Positions 15,188 to 23,405 of a stretch of 49,792 nucleotides of DNA are shown piece by piece. Source of the DNA: a virus; the IMG/VR virus record IMGVR_UViG_3300037228_000070, positions 1 through 49,792 of that record. One strand, given 5' to 3'. A program made the position numbers and the translations under genes. Positions within the stretch are counted from its first letter, which is position 1. The number at the start of each line of letters is the position of its first letter. The notes below the pieces were generated by a model, which was not told where the DNA came from, did no database searches, and saw only the letters and a program-made list of their open reading frames with translations.

Positions 15188-15778
15188 ATGTACGGCACGA
15201 CCGTCTCCCCGAACCCATTCCTCCTCCAAAGCGACGGGTTCGTTGCCGGCACGATCGTCGGCAAGTTCCCGGACCGCTACGCGCTCGAGGGCGGCGTCGT
15301 CGCCGCGGCCCAAACGACTCCGCTGTACGGCGGGATGCCGGTCACGAACACGGTGCTCGCTCCGACCTCCAGCGGCGGATCGTCCGGGCTCGGCCAAACG
15401 CTCGTGGCCGCGACTGCGCTCGTGAACATCGACGGCTGGGTCGTATTCGATCAGGCGTCGGCCGGGCTGATCTCGGCGTACTCGAACGTCCCGCTGTACT
15501 ACGCGGGCATGTCGGTCAACTTCGTGCGGGCGGGCTCGGGCGTCTGGCTCGCGCTCCCGTGCAAGGCCGCGGACGTGAACACGCTCGCGGGCGGCGAGTC
15601 GAACCAAGCGATCTACTGGGACTACACGAACAACTGGGTTGCGGCTGCGGGCGCCGGCGCGCTGGGCAAAGAGATCATCGCGCTCAACAACAACAGCAAG
15701 ACCGTCACCTACGCGGCCGGGCCGCCAATCGTCGCGAACTGGGCCGCCGGCGGCTCAGTGATCGTCATCCGGGTCTGA
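15188..15778 (+). CDS. Putative capsid decoration protein
   Basis: 196 residues, ATG 15188 with GGAAGG upstream. A beta-rich Gly/Ala/Val sequence without charge clusters, located between scaffold and major capsid protein where head-stabilising (decoration) proteins are normally encoded. No diagnostic motif is visible, so the call rests on position and composition. Confidence 0.55.
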   Translation: MYGTTVSPNPFLLQSDGFVAGTIVGKFPDRYALEGGVVAAAQTTPLYGGMPVTNTVLAPTSSGGSSGLGQTLVAATALVNIDGWVVFDQASAGLISAYSNVPLYYAGMSVNFVRAGSGVWLALPCKAADVNTLAGGESNQAIYWDYTNNWVAAAGAGALGKEIIALNNNSKTVTYAAGPPIVANWAAGGSVIVIRV

Positions 15779-15790
15779 GAGGGTAGCCAC

Positions 15791-16810
15791 TTGCCAAGCG
15801 TGTTTAATGCCCGGACGCTGATCCACCCGAGCCACTATGAGCCCGGGCTCATCATCACGCAGTCGCAGGCTTCCGGTGCCTTCGACGTGCTCGCCGGCGG
15901 CGGACCGCGCGTGCAGATCGGCCCGATCGACAAGGTCATCTACGCGAACACGCTCGACGTGCGGACGCAAGTCGCGATGAACCAGGCCACGCACAACGCG
16001 CTGCCGGGTGTCTCGCTGACCGCCGGGATCATCCAGACCGCGACCTACACGATCCGCCAGCGCAACGAGTACAACGAGTTCGACGTGATGGAAGCGGGCG
16101 AATACAACGTCGCGCTGCCGAGCGCGTACCGCTACGGCCAGCGTCAGGCGGCCTTCCAGGCGCTGCGGAACATGCTGCTGTACGGCCTCAACGCGGCGAA
16201 CTCCGAAGGGCTCATCAACACGCCGGGCGCGACGACGGTGAACCTGCCGCCGGACAGCTTCGGCAACTCGACGCTGCGGACGTACGACGCGGGGCAGCTC
16301 GCAATCTGGATCAACGGCGTTATCCAAGCCGGGCTCTCGCGCATGTTCCTGATGGGGACGCCGGTCCGGGTCGTCATCCTCGCGCCGCAGCGGATCACCG
16401 GCACGATGCAGCTGCAGGACATCATCCAGCTCACGAGCTTCCAGCGGCCGGGCGCCGGCACCGCGACGACCGCGCAGGCGGTCACGACGATCAACAAGGA
16501 GTTCGGCTACGACATCGAGTGGGCGTTCGACGACACGCTGATCGGGCAGGGCGGCTCGTCCACGACCGACGCGATGCTGGTCTGCTTCCCGGAGCTCAAC
16601 GTCCCAACGGTACCGGGAATCAACACCAACGAGTTCGCGCAGCTGGCGCCGAATATCGGCGGCAACCTGCTCCAGTACGCCGACGTGGCCGCGCCGGTCG
16701 AAGTCACGACCCCGATCCCCGAAGGGCTCGACGTGACCTCCACGATGCGCGCGAGCTGCGGTTGGTGCATCCGGCCCCAAGCGATCACGATCGCGCAGAT
16801 CCCGTACTGA
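15791..16810 (+). CDS. Major capsid protein (DUF2184-like)
   Basis: 339 residues, TTG start at 15791 with GAGAGGG upstream. The sequence (SHYEPGLIITQSQASGAFDVL, RNEYNEFDVMEAGEY, LRNMLLYGLNAANSEGLIN, FPELNVPTVPGINTNEFAQL) fits DUF2184 capsid proteins, an HK97-fold family paired with DUF1073 portals and DUF2213 scaffolds, as here. It builds the icosahedral shell. Strong hairpins follow the stop, as often for a highly expressed capsid gene. Confidence 0.85.
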   Translation: MPSVFNARTLIHPSHYEPGLIITQSQASGAFDVLAGGGPRVQIGPIDKVIYANTLDVRTQVAMNQATHNALPGVSLTAGIIQTATYTIRQRNEYNEFDVMEAGEYNVALPSAYRYGQRQAAFQALRNMLLYGLNAANSEGLINTPGATTVNLPPDSFGNSTLRTYDAGQLAIWINGVIQAGLSRMFLMGTPVRVVILAPQRITGTMQLQDIIQLTSFQRPGAGTATTAQAVTTINKEFGYDIEWAFDDTLIGQGGSSTTDAMLVCFPELNVPTVPGINTNEFAQLAPNIGGNLLQYADVAAPVEVTTPIPEGLDVTSTMRASCGWCIRPQAITIAQIPY

Positions 16811-16818
16811 AAACGTAG

Positions 16819-16878
16819 GCCGCGGCTCCGACCTGCGGCTTCGACTTCGAGGGCTCCTGGCAACAGGGGCCCTCGAAG
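16819..16878 (+). terminator. Two hairpins after the major capsid gene
   Basis: A first stem pairs GCCGC (16819) with GCGGC (16839). A second, perfect 10-pair stem joins CTTCGAGGGC (16845) and GCCCTCGAAG (16878). Only a weak T tract follows, so this may be an attenuator or an mRNA-stabilising element rather than a full terminator. Confidence 0.55.
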
Positions 16879-16899
16879 TTGCTCCGAACGTCCTCGCCC

Positions 16900-17409
16900 A
16901 TGCACGTATTCGTCGGAAACCCCACCCTCCAGCACCGCGAGCTCCACTATCGCCACCCCAGCCAGCCGAAGACGTCGCGCGTCGTGCGCATCGCCGCGGG
17001 CGGCCAGGAGCAGCTTCCCGACGACCTCTCGGGGGCCGACCTCAAGAACGTCCTCGCCCAGCTCGAGCGGCTCGGCGCGGTTCCGAAGAGCGACCTGCGC
17101 GCGATCGTCCTCCCCAAGGCCCTGATCTACGATGTCTCATCGACGCCGATCGAGATCGGTTTCATCGAAGAGGGCCTCGAGCGCGACGGGCAGGCGCGGC
17201 AAGAAGTCGCCGGCACGAAGATGGAAGAGGCTGGTCTGGCGGCGTTCAACAGCGCACAGAAGGCGAGCTCGAAGGTCGTCGAGACGGTGCTGCAGATCGT
17301 CGAGCGGGATGACCAGGGCGAGATCAAGGGCAGCGTCGATGCAGAGATCATCGTGAGTTCGAAGCCCCAGCGCCGCGCGGGCCGCAAGCGCACCGAAGAC
17401 AAGAACTAA
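16900..17409 (+). CDS. Hypothetical head protein
   Basis: 169 residues. ATG 16900 is chosen because it follows the shared leader CGAACGTCCTCGCCC. A TTG at 16879 would lie inside the hairpin. The N-terminal half is beta-rich (VFVGNPTLQHRELHYRH), the C-terminal half helical with a basic end (RRAGRKRTEDKN). Position after the capsid gene suggests a head-completion or fibrous head protein. No family recognised. Confidence 0.6.
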   Translation: MHVFVGNPTLQHRELHYRHPSQPKTSRVVRIAAGGQEQLPDDLSGADLKNVLAQLERLGAVPKSDLRAIVLPKALIYDVSSTPIEIGFIEEGLERDGQARQEVAGTKMEEAGLAAFNSAQKASSKVVETVLQIVERDDQGEIKGSVDAEIIVSSKPQRRAGRKRTEDKN

Positions 17410-17412
17410 GCC

Positions 17413-17592
17413 GTGCGAAACGCTCTGTTGCTCGGCGTTCTCTTGCTCGCGACGGTGAGCGCGTGCCCGCCAGGGACGACCTCATACAACCTCGGCGACG
17501 GGCGCTACCTCACGATCCCGCGCGCGTGCGGCGACGTAGTCGGAGACTGCTGCCCGGTGACGCCGAACACCACCGTCGTCCCGAAGCGCTGA
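17413..17592 (+). CDS. Small lipoprotein
   Basis: 59 residues, GTG 17413. A signal-type N-terminus (RNALLLGVLLLATVSAC) ends in a lipobox with the lipidated Cys near residue 17, followed by a Pro/Thr-rich, Cys-containing mature part. It would be anchored in a membrane of the host. Such a protein inside the head-tail gene cluster is unusual. An outer-membrane spanin is possible, but the lysis genes lie 16 kb away, so superinfection exclusion is as likely. Confidence 0.55.
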   Translation: MRNALLLGVLLLATVSACPPGTTSYNLGDGRYLTIPRACGDVVGDCCPVTPNTTVVPKR

Positions 17593-17596
17593 TCCA

Positions 17597-18130
17597 ATGG
17601 CGTTCATAACGCCGAACACACCGAACCTCGTGGACTTCACCTCGTTCATCGAGGATTCGGTCCAGATCCCGATCGCGGCGCTGCCGGTGGACTCGCCGTA
17701 CCTCGGCTACGCCTTCGACCAGGCGCTCGCGACGGTCATCACCGTCCCGGGATGCGGGTGGCCGCCGGGCTACCCCCCTCCGAGTCCTCCGTCGAACCCC
17801 CTCGGCATCCTCTACACGCTGGCCGTCTACAACCTGGCGACCGCGCTTCTATTCCAGATCACGCCGGACCAGGAGGGGCAGACGTACTTCGCCGACGCGC
17901 GCAGTAAGAAGCCATCGACGAACTTTCCTAATGGCGGCTTCAACCTGAACGCGCCCGCGCTCGGACTCGTCACGGCGGCGTCGGACGAGGGTACGAGCGG
18001 CACGCTCAAGACGCCGGATTGGGCGGCGAAGATGACGGTCGGCGACCTCGAACTCTTCCAGACTCCGTGGGGAAGAGCTTATCTCAACTACGCGCAGAAG
18101 TTCGGCCCCAGCATCGTCGGACTGACGTAG
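17597..18130 (+). CDS. Putative head-tail connector protein
   Basis: 177 residues, ATG 17597. The sequence contains a Pro-rich loop (GCGWPPGYPPPSPPSNP) and an aromatic, beta-rich body, ending ELFQTPWGRAYLNYAQKFGPSIVGLT. The position after the capsid gene and before the tail-completion gene suggests an adaptor that extends the portal channel. No specific family motif. Confidence 0.55.
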   Translation: MAFITPNTPNLVDFTSFIEDSVQIPIAALPVDSPYLGYAFDQALATVITVPGCGWPPGYPPPSPPSNPLGILYTLAVYNLATALLFQITPDQEGQTYFADARSKKPSTNFPNGGFNLNAPALGLVTAASDEGTSGTLKTPDWAAKMTVGDLELFQTPWGRAYLNYAQKFGPSIVGLT

Positions 18131-18132
18131 CG

Positions 18133-18585
18133 ATGCAGCTTGTTTTCGGCGTGCTAGTCGTCAACTATTCCGACGCGAACGGCGGCGGCACGACGGACAC
18201 GGGCTTCGTCGCCGAACTGCTCGAGAAAAACTACCACGTGTTCGAGACGTTCTACGAGCTGAAGAAAGAGCGCATCGCAGAGATTCTCGCCGACTCGATG
18301 GCCGAGCGTATCCAGATGCTCGTCAACGGGCAGCGGCCGGTCAAGATCAACGGCTCGATGACGTACGGCGCGGACCAGAAGATCGAGGCGATGTTCCGCC
18401 AGTTCCTAGACGCGAACGAGATGAGCATCCTCGCGGCGAAGTTCGGCTTCACGCTCTCCGCGGCGGCCGATGCGGGCGTGAACAAACGCAAGCTGCACCC
18501 GTACGCGAAGGCGAACAAGGCACGCCCGGCCTTCATCGACACGGGCACGTACCGAGCCTCCGCGCGCGTCTGGACTGAGCAATAA
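18133..18585 (+). CDS. Putative tail-completion/neck protein
   Basis: 150 residues, ATG 18133, two bases after the preceding stop. Mixed alpha/beta sequence (HVFETFYELKKERIAEILADSMAERI), with a basic C-terminal half ending FIDTGTYRASARVW, which resembles the end of small phage neck proteins that become ordered on joining head and tail. The position supports this, the sequence alone does not prove it. Confidence 0.5.
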   Translation: MQLVFGVLVVNYSDANGGGTTDTGFVAELLEKNYHVFETFYELKKERIAEILADSMAERIQMLVNGQRPVKINGSMTYGADQKIEAMFRQFLDANEMSILAAKFGFTLSAAADAGVNKRKLHPYAKANKARPAFIDTGTYRASARVWTEQ

Positions 18586-19634
18586 TGCCGACCGCAAGCG
18601 AAGCCGCAGGCGGCGGCGCGCAACTCCAGGCCGTCCTCGACAGCGGCCTCAACGAGCTCTCGAAGAACGAGACGGTCACGTTCTCGCAGTACACGCGCGT
18701 TGCACTTTCGCCCGACTCGTCGGTATTTTGGGTGAAAACGGCGACGTCGCTCACGGCGCTGGGTTCGCTGCACGTCGCGACGGATCGGCGCCAGGAACTT
18801 GACGAGGTGATCGGCGCGACGACCGCGATCTTCTCCTCCGAGCAACTGGTCAGCGAGTTCGTCGCGATCGCGCCGGGCACGATGTGGATCGGCGAATGGA
18901 TCCTCGGCACCACGACGCTGCTCGTCGCGTTCTCCAGCCGCGGGCGGTTCTACGAAGAAGCGCAGATATTCCACTATTCTGGAATGTGCGTCTACCCGGC
19001 GATGCAGTCGCAGCTCGTCGCAACCGAGGACGACTTGCCGACCGGGCCGATCGTGTCGAACTCGCTGCCGATCTGGCTCGCGCAGAACACGTTCGCGCCG
19101 GTCTATCCATCGTTCTTGGTCCCTGACAATCTGGTCCCGCCGTACATCGTCGCGCACGTCGAACCCGAGGGCACCGTGGCGATCGGCGGCTTCCCGCTCT
19201 ACACCTGGCCCGGCACGATCGAGGCCGATTCGGGTGCGTCCCCGCTCCACGATCTTCCCTCGACGCAGCTGATGCGCGACGAGGTGGACCTCACGCTCTA
19301 CGGCTTCACGAACGCGATGGCGATCCAGTACCTCAACGCGCTGATCGACTATTCTTGGACCGATGCGTTCGGCTGGGCGAACGTGCCGGCGATCCGAGAC
19401 GAGAAGCGGATTCAGACCGAGATTGCAGCGATCGCGCAGAAAAAGACGATCCACGTCTCGGCGAACTACCTGCAATGGACGGCGGACGCGATCGCGCGGC
19501 GGCTGATCCTCTCGGCGGCCGTGTCGTCGTGGATCGTGCTCGGCGGGCGGGCGGGGGCATTCTCCTTGGTCGACGGCTCCGGTGCCGCGCTGCTGACCGA
19601 ATCCGGCCAGCAGATCACCGTGGAGAACGCGTGA
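18585..19634 (+). CDS. Structural protein of the neck or tail
   Basis: 349 residues, ATG 18585 sharing one base with the preceding stop. Beta-rich virion-like sequence. The C-terminus (GAALLTESGQQITVE) repeats a motif found at the N-terminus of the tail protein at 30399 (QALLTESGEQILLE), seen in several phage virion proteins. The role is probably a tail terminator or collar component. No enzymatic motif. Confidence 0.5.
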   Translation: MPTASEAAGGGAQLQAVLDSGLNELSKNETVTFSQYTRVALSPDSSVFWVKTATSLTALGSLHVATDRRQELDEVIGATTAIFSSEQLVSEFVAIAPGTMWIGEWILGTTTLLVAFSSRGRFYEEAQIFHYSGMCVYPAMQSQLVATEDDLPTGPIVSNSLPIWLAQNTFAPVYPSFLVPDNLVPPYIVAHVEPEGTVAIGGFPLYTWPGTIEADSGASPLHDLPSTQLMRDEVDLTLYGFTNAMAIQYLNALIDYSWTDAFGWANVPAIRDEKRIQTEIAAIAQKKTIHVSANYLQWTADAIARRLILSAAVSSWIVLGGRAGAFSLVDGSGAALLTESGQQITVENA

Positions 19635-19635
19635 C

Positions 19636-19935
19636 GTGAAGCCCGCGTCCTGGTCGCCCGCCGAGGACGCGGTGATTCGCGCGGAGGTCGCCCGTGGCGA
19701 TGCGCTTCGCGACCGTTGGGCTGACCGTGCCGTCGCGCGCCTGCCGGGCCGAACGCGACCGGCGGTTCAGGTGCGGGCGTCGGTGCTGCGAATCACGTCG
19801 CAGATGCGCTCTGAGCCTGTCGAGCGCGTGCGGCCGACGTTCATCGTGCCGGAGCCCGCGCGGAGCATTGTGCCGGACGGCGCGCGAATCCCCGACTTCC
19901 TGGCCCGCGAGCCCGTGTTCAACCGGCGCTGGTAG
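19636..19935 (+). CDS. Small SANT/Myb-like DNA-binding protein
   Basis: 99 residues, GTG 19636. The N-terminus (WSPAEDAVIRAEVARGD...ARLPGRTRPAVQVRASVLR) has the spacing of a SANT/Myb or GcrA-type helix-turn-helix: acidic helix 1, then an Arg-rich recognition helix. The C-terminal part is Pro/Arg-rich. It might regulate late genes. It is followed by a 309-base noncoding gap, which could be its target. Confidence 0.5.
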   Translation: MKPASWSPAEDAVIRAEVARGDALRDRWADRAVARLPGRTRPAVQVRASVLRITSQMRSEPVERVRPTFIVPEPARSIVPDGARIPDFLAREPVFNRRW

Positions 19936-20244
19936 CCGAAGGAATCAGAGATTCTCTGAGCAAGTCAGACCGCGCTGCGCTGGCGCCGCGAAGGCGGAAA
20001 GCGGCGCGGCCTTCTTCCGAGAGCGGGACGCCGAAGTGCCCGCCAGGTCTGCGTCCTTTCGGCCCGACGCAGCGGAGAACGGGACGAGCCTCGTAGTGCC
20101 GGGAGATAACTGGCCCCGGCAGCGCAGCGGTTAGTGACCACGGCGCACGCTTCGAGGCTCTTTCGTTTGCGCTAAAGGGCCGGGCACCCAAGCGCCGAAC
20201 GCCTTCCCCGGCTACCAACTCGGCTATCTCGGCAGGAGACAAGT
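19936..20244. other. Noncoding gap with three hairpins
   Basis: No credible gene. Perfect stems: TCAGAG/CTCTGA at 19945-19959, GCGCCGC/GCGGCGC at 19983-20007 and GCCGGG/CCCGGC at 20098-20120. GGCAGGAGA near 20230-20238 is the ribosome site of the next gene. No tRNA fold could be built. It may hold a terminator and a late promoter, or a small RNA. Confidence 0.5.
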
Positions 20245-20835
20245 ATGGCAGGCGTAGGACCGCAGCCCGGCTACGGGGTCGTCAATCAGCAGTTCGGGCC
20301 GTTGCGGTACGCTGCACGACGTGGGAGCCTCTTTCGCGGCGGGAACCAGGCCGTCGTCGCCACGGCGCTCCAGACCGGGCTCACGACGGCGTCGACCGGC
20401 GGGCTGATCCTCTACAACCCGCTCACGAGCAAAGTCAACCTCTCAATCCTCGAAGCGGCGTTTGGCTTCATCGTCGCGCAGACGGCGGCCGGGGTCATCG
20501 GCCTTGCGGTCGGCTACAACGCCACGACGGCGCTCACCGGCACGCTGACGGCGATCACGCCGGTCAACGCCTTGGCCGGATCGAGCGTCACGCCGGTCGG
20601 CAAGCTCTACTCCTCGGCGACGATCACGCTGCCGACGGCGCCGGTTCTGGCAAAGATCCTCACGACCGTCGAGACGGGCGCGATCACGGTCGCCCCGAAC
20701 GACGGCCCCGCCACCTCGAACATCGGCGGCGGAATCGAACTCACGCCGGGCTCCTACTGCCTGTTCGTCTCGTCGGGGGCCAGCGTCGCGAGCTCGTTCT
20801 TCGGGTCCTTCGCTTGGGAGGAGTGCTCACCATAG
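20245..20835 (+). CDS. Hypothetical virion protein
   Basis: 196 residues, ATG 20245 with AGGAGA seven bases upstream. Ala/Gly/Thr/Val-rich, beta-type composition (LTGTLTAITPVNALAGSSVTP) typical of phage structural proteins. It shares an MAG-GP start style with the next protein. It lies just before the sheath. Possibly a tail-tip or whisker component. Confidence 0.5.
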   Translation: MAGVGPQPGYGVVNQQFGPLRYAARRGSLFRGGNQAVVATALQTGLTTASTGGLILYNPLTSKVNLSILEAAFGFIVAQTAAGVIGLAVGYNATTALTGTLTAITPVNALAGSSVTPVGKLYSSATITLPTAPVLAKILTTVETGAITVAPNDGPATSNIGGGIELTPGSYCLFVSSGASVASSFFGSFAWEECSP

Positions 20836-21123
20836 ATGGCCGGACTCGGACCGAGCCCCGGCGGGAACGCAACGGCGCTCAACCTCGCGGCCGCGACGGT
20901 CATCAAGGACGCGGCCGGGACGGTCTTCACCGTGAGCGTGACGGTCGCGGGTGCCGTGGGCGCGCTGTACGACAACGACTCGACCTCGACCGGCAACGTG
21001 GCGGCGAACCTCATCGCGGTCGTTCCGGCAGTCGTCGGCACCTTCGCGCTGAACTGGCCGTGCGCGACGGGGATCACGTACGTTCCCGGCGCAGCTCAGG
21101 TCGCGAGCTTCGCGTTCTCGTGA
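20836..21123 (+). CDS. Small hypothetical virion protein
   Basis: 95 residues. ATG 20836 follows the previous stop directly, and its ribosome site (GGGAGGAG) lies in the end of the previous gene. Predicted as a single beta-sandwich (TVFTVSVTVAGAVGALYD, VGTFALNWPCATG), like Ig-like decoration domains. The exact role is unknown. Confidence 0.5.
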   Translation: MAGLGPSPGGNATALNLAAATVIKDAAGTVFTVSVTVAGAVGALYDNDSTSTGNVAANLIAVVPAVVGTFALNWPCATGITYVPGAAQVASFAFS

Positions 21124-21134
21124 AAGGGTAGCCG

Positions 21135-22223
21135 ATGGCCATTACCTCGCAGATCGTCACCGTCGACGCCCAAGTCACCTCGGCTCCGTCACCATCAACG
21201 CTGCAGCAGAGCGGCGCGATCGTATCGGTCGGCGGCACGACGCAGACCGTCGGCACGTACACGTACTATTCGACGCTCACCGCCCTCGAAGCGGCCTTGA
21301 GTGCGCTCGGAAACTACGTCGAAGTCGGCCACATGGCGACCACGTTCTTCGCGCAGGGGAACGCGGTCGGCGTCTACGTGCTCGAACTCGGCGTCGAAGG
21401 CTCGGCCTCCGCCGGGATCACGGCGCTGAACACCTGGATCGTCGCGAACCCCGGCAACTTCTACGCCTACCTGACGCCCGCGACGTGGGACGCTTCGGGC
21501 GCGGCGCTCAACACGATGGCCGCGAACTACTCGAGCCCGACCGGCAAGACGTACTTCTTCGTCACCACGACCTCGGGCACGCTCTCGGCGTACGCGGCGA
21601 CCACGAAGGCGATCATCGCGATCGTGCCGAGCCCAACGGCGGCGTCGAGCGAGTTTCAGGCGGCGGCGTTCTTCTACCAGTGGCTGTCGAACTTGCCGGC
21701 GATCGCGTCGCCCTCCCCGCCGATGGCGTTCCGATACGTCTACGGCGTCACGCCCTGGACGCTCAACGGCAACGGCACGACGACCTCGGCCATCCTCACG
21801 GCGTTCGGGAACATCATCCTCTCGGGCGCGGAGGGCGGCATCTCGACCGCCACGCTGCGCAGGGCTACGACGATGGACGGCAATCAGATGATGTTCTGGT
21901 ATGCCGTCGACTGGTTTCAGATTCAGGGGCAGCAGCAACTCGCCAACGCGATCATCAACGGCTCGAACGAGAACCCGCCGCTGTACTACAATCAGGCCGG
22001 GATCAACACGCTACTCGCGGTCCTTCAGGCAATCGAGTTCAGCGGCACGCAATTCGGGCTGCTGCTCACCGGGTCGTTCTCCGCAACGCCGTTCGCAACG
22101 TACGTGGCGGCCAATCCGGCCGATTACGCAGCGGGCAAATACGCCGGATTCTCCGGGACCGTCGATCCGCAAAACGGCTTCCAGGAAATCGTGTTCTTCC
22201 TCGACGCCACGACGTTCGCGTAG
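21135..22223 (+). CDS. Tail sheath protein (DUF3383-like)
   Basis: 362 residues, ATG 21135 with AAAGGG upstream. The pattern of an N-terminal domain, a central section (TGKTYFFVTTTSGTLSAY) and a C-terminal section with QQLANAIINGSNENPPLYYNQAGI matches the DUF3383 sheath proteins of myophages. It forms the contractile outer tube and is followed by the tube gene in the usual order. This makes the phage a myovirus. Confidence 0.82.
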   Translation: MAITSQIVTVDAQVTSAPSPSTLQQSGAIVSVGGTTQTVGTYTYYSTLTALEAALSALGNYVEVGHMATTFFAQGNAVGVYVLELGVEGSASAGITALNTWIVANPGNFYAYLTPATWDASGAALNTMAANYSSPTGKTYFFVTTTSGTLSAYAATTKAIIAIVPSPTAASSEFQAAAFFYQWLSNLPAIASPSPPMAFRYVYGVTPWTLNGNGTTTSAILTAFGNIILSGAEGGISTATLRRATTMDGNQMMFWYAVDWFQIQGQQQLANAIINGSNENPPLYYNQAGINTLLAVLQAIEFSGTQFGLLLTGSFSATPFATYVAANPADYAAGKYAGFSGTVDPQNGFQEIVFFLDATTFA

Positions 22224-22233
22224 GAGGCGCAAG

Positions 22234-22692
22234 ATGGCTGGAACCGGATTCAACCCGAACATCGCCCAGGGTTTGCTCAACCGGGTACGCACGCATATCG
22301 TCGTACCCGGAAACACGTCGCTCAACGCCACCGCCTCCTACATGGGCAAGTCGCAGGCCGTCCTCACCTTCGAAGGCCCGTTCGTGTCGCAGATCGAGAC
22401 GGCGACCGGGATCGTAAACTCGCCGATGCCGTTCGTCATGGCGCAACTCGTCATCTCGCTCTTGCGGACGCAGGCGCTCGCAGCGCTCTGGGTCGCGCAG
22501 GCGCAGACCGCGAGCGTGCTGGGCAACGTCGTGGCCTATCCGGATTCGGCGAACTTTCCGGCCGTCACGCTGACGAACTGCTCGATCACCGAGATCGAAC
22601 CCGGTGCGTTCGACGGCGTCGATCCGGTGACGAAAATCACCGTGAAGGGCGTCTTCAATACCAATTCGATCATGTGGGCGTCGAGCACCTAG
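22234..22692 (+). CDS. Tail tube protein
   Basis: 152 residues, ATG 22234 with GGAGG nine bases upstream. The size, the position directly after the sheath and the beta-rich sequence (SQAVLTFEGPFVSQIETATGI, ending GVFNTNSIMWASS) fit the inner tube of contractile tails, through which DNA passes. No closer family evidence was available by eye. Confidence 0.75.
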   Translation: MAGTGFNPNIAQGLLNRVRTHIVVPGNTSLNATASYMGKSQAVLTFEGPFVSQIETATGIVNSPMPFVMAQLVISLLRTQALAALWVAQAQTASVLGNVVAYPDSANFPAVTLTNCSITEIEPGAFDGVDPVTKITVKGVFNTNSIMWASST

Positions 22693-22701
22693 CGAGGCTT
22701 C

Positions 22702-23289
22702 GTGACGATCAATGCCGACCTCAAGCTCGCGTTTCCGATCCGCTGGAGCGACAACGGCGAACCGCTGATCTGGGCGTACCACACGCCGATTTCGCGCGAG
22801 GTGTTCGACGCGAACTACCGCATCCTCGCCGCGGCGAAGGCGGCGCTGTTCTCGAAGGGGCTTGGCTATGCGGCCGAGATTGCGCCGACCATCGCAACAC
22901 TCGCGCTCCAGGACGCTGCGCGCCAGGACGCGCTCGAGAACGGCGTGGAGGGTGACGGTGCGAGGCCGCTGCTCGCCGAACTGAAGCGCCTCACGATGGT
23001 GCTCGCGCCGGGCGCCACGGGCTACGACCTCATCCCGGCCGAGGTGGCGGTCGCGCGCAAGGTGATCGACGACGAGGACTGGTCGGAGGCTGAGTCCGCT
23101 GTCGTTTTTTTTACCTGCGGATATGCGATGACGCCGCGGCGGCTTCGCGAGAACAAGGCAACGGCCTTGGCGTTGATCCTGCGGGGATCGACTACATCCT
23201 TGGCACCTTTGGAGTGGGTCGCTGGCTTGCCGCCGTCGACTCCAGCCGAGACTTCCGAGCCAGCCCCTCCATCGTCGCTGCCGTCTTAG
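22702..23289 (+). CDS. Tail assembly chaperone, unshifted product
   Basis: 195 residues, GTG 22702. It lies between tube and tape measure, where G/GT-type chaperones are encoded. Codons 136-137 are TTT TTT inside an eight-T run (23105-23112). Staying in frame gives a Pro/Ser-rich tail ending at 23289. The chaperone coats the tape measure before tube assembly. The T run is out of character for this GC-rich genome and strongly suggests programmed slippage. Confidence 0.75.
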   Translation: MTINADLKLAFPIRWSDNGEPLIWAYHTPISREVFDANYRILAAAKAALFSKGLGYAAEIAPTIATLALQDAARQDALENGVEGDGARPLLAELKRLTMVLAPGATGYDLIPAEVAVARKVIDDEDWSEAESAVVFFTCGYAMTPRRLRENKATALALILRGSTTSLAPLEWVAGLPPSTPAETSEPAPPSSLPS

Positions 23290-23402
23290 ACTGGGCCTCC
23301 GGTGAGGGGTTCGCTGAAACAATCGAGCGAAACGGGCTCCGTGGCTTCGAGTCGGCGCGTGAATACCGGGAGCGCTACATCTTGAAGGCGCTGAGGGGCT
23401 AG
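23112..23402 (+). CDS. Tail assembly chaperone C-terminal extension (-1 frameshift product)
   Basis: After T TTT TTT at 23106-23112, slipping back one base gives TAC at 23112 and 96 codons without stop, to TAG at 23400-23402. The segment (DYILGTFGVGRWLAAVDSSRDF ... EYRERYILKALRG) looks folded. The fused protein would be 233 residues from GTG 22702. This copies the lambda G/GT logic, in which the minor long form recruits the tape measure. If the T8 run were a sequencing error, a single long gene would result instead. Confidence 0.7.
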   Translation, partial: YLRICDDAAAASREQGNGLGVDPAGIDYILGTFGVGRWLAAVDSSRDFRASPSIVAAVLDWASGEGFAETIERNGLRGFESAREYRERYILKALRG

Positions 23403-23405
23403 GCC

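Noticed and set aside
18252-19475. 407-codon antisense frame in the neck genes
   Set aside because: Shadow of two plus-strand genes with good starts; Arg/Glu-rich, no motif.
20098-20200. tRNA-like D-arm (CAGCGGTTAGTGACC)
   Set aside because: No acceptor or T arm could be folded; the 5' part is a simple hairpin.
19919-20242. 107-codon minus frame in the noncoding gap
   Set aside because: Crosses three strong hairpins, no upstream promoter or ribosome site, no motif.
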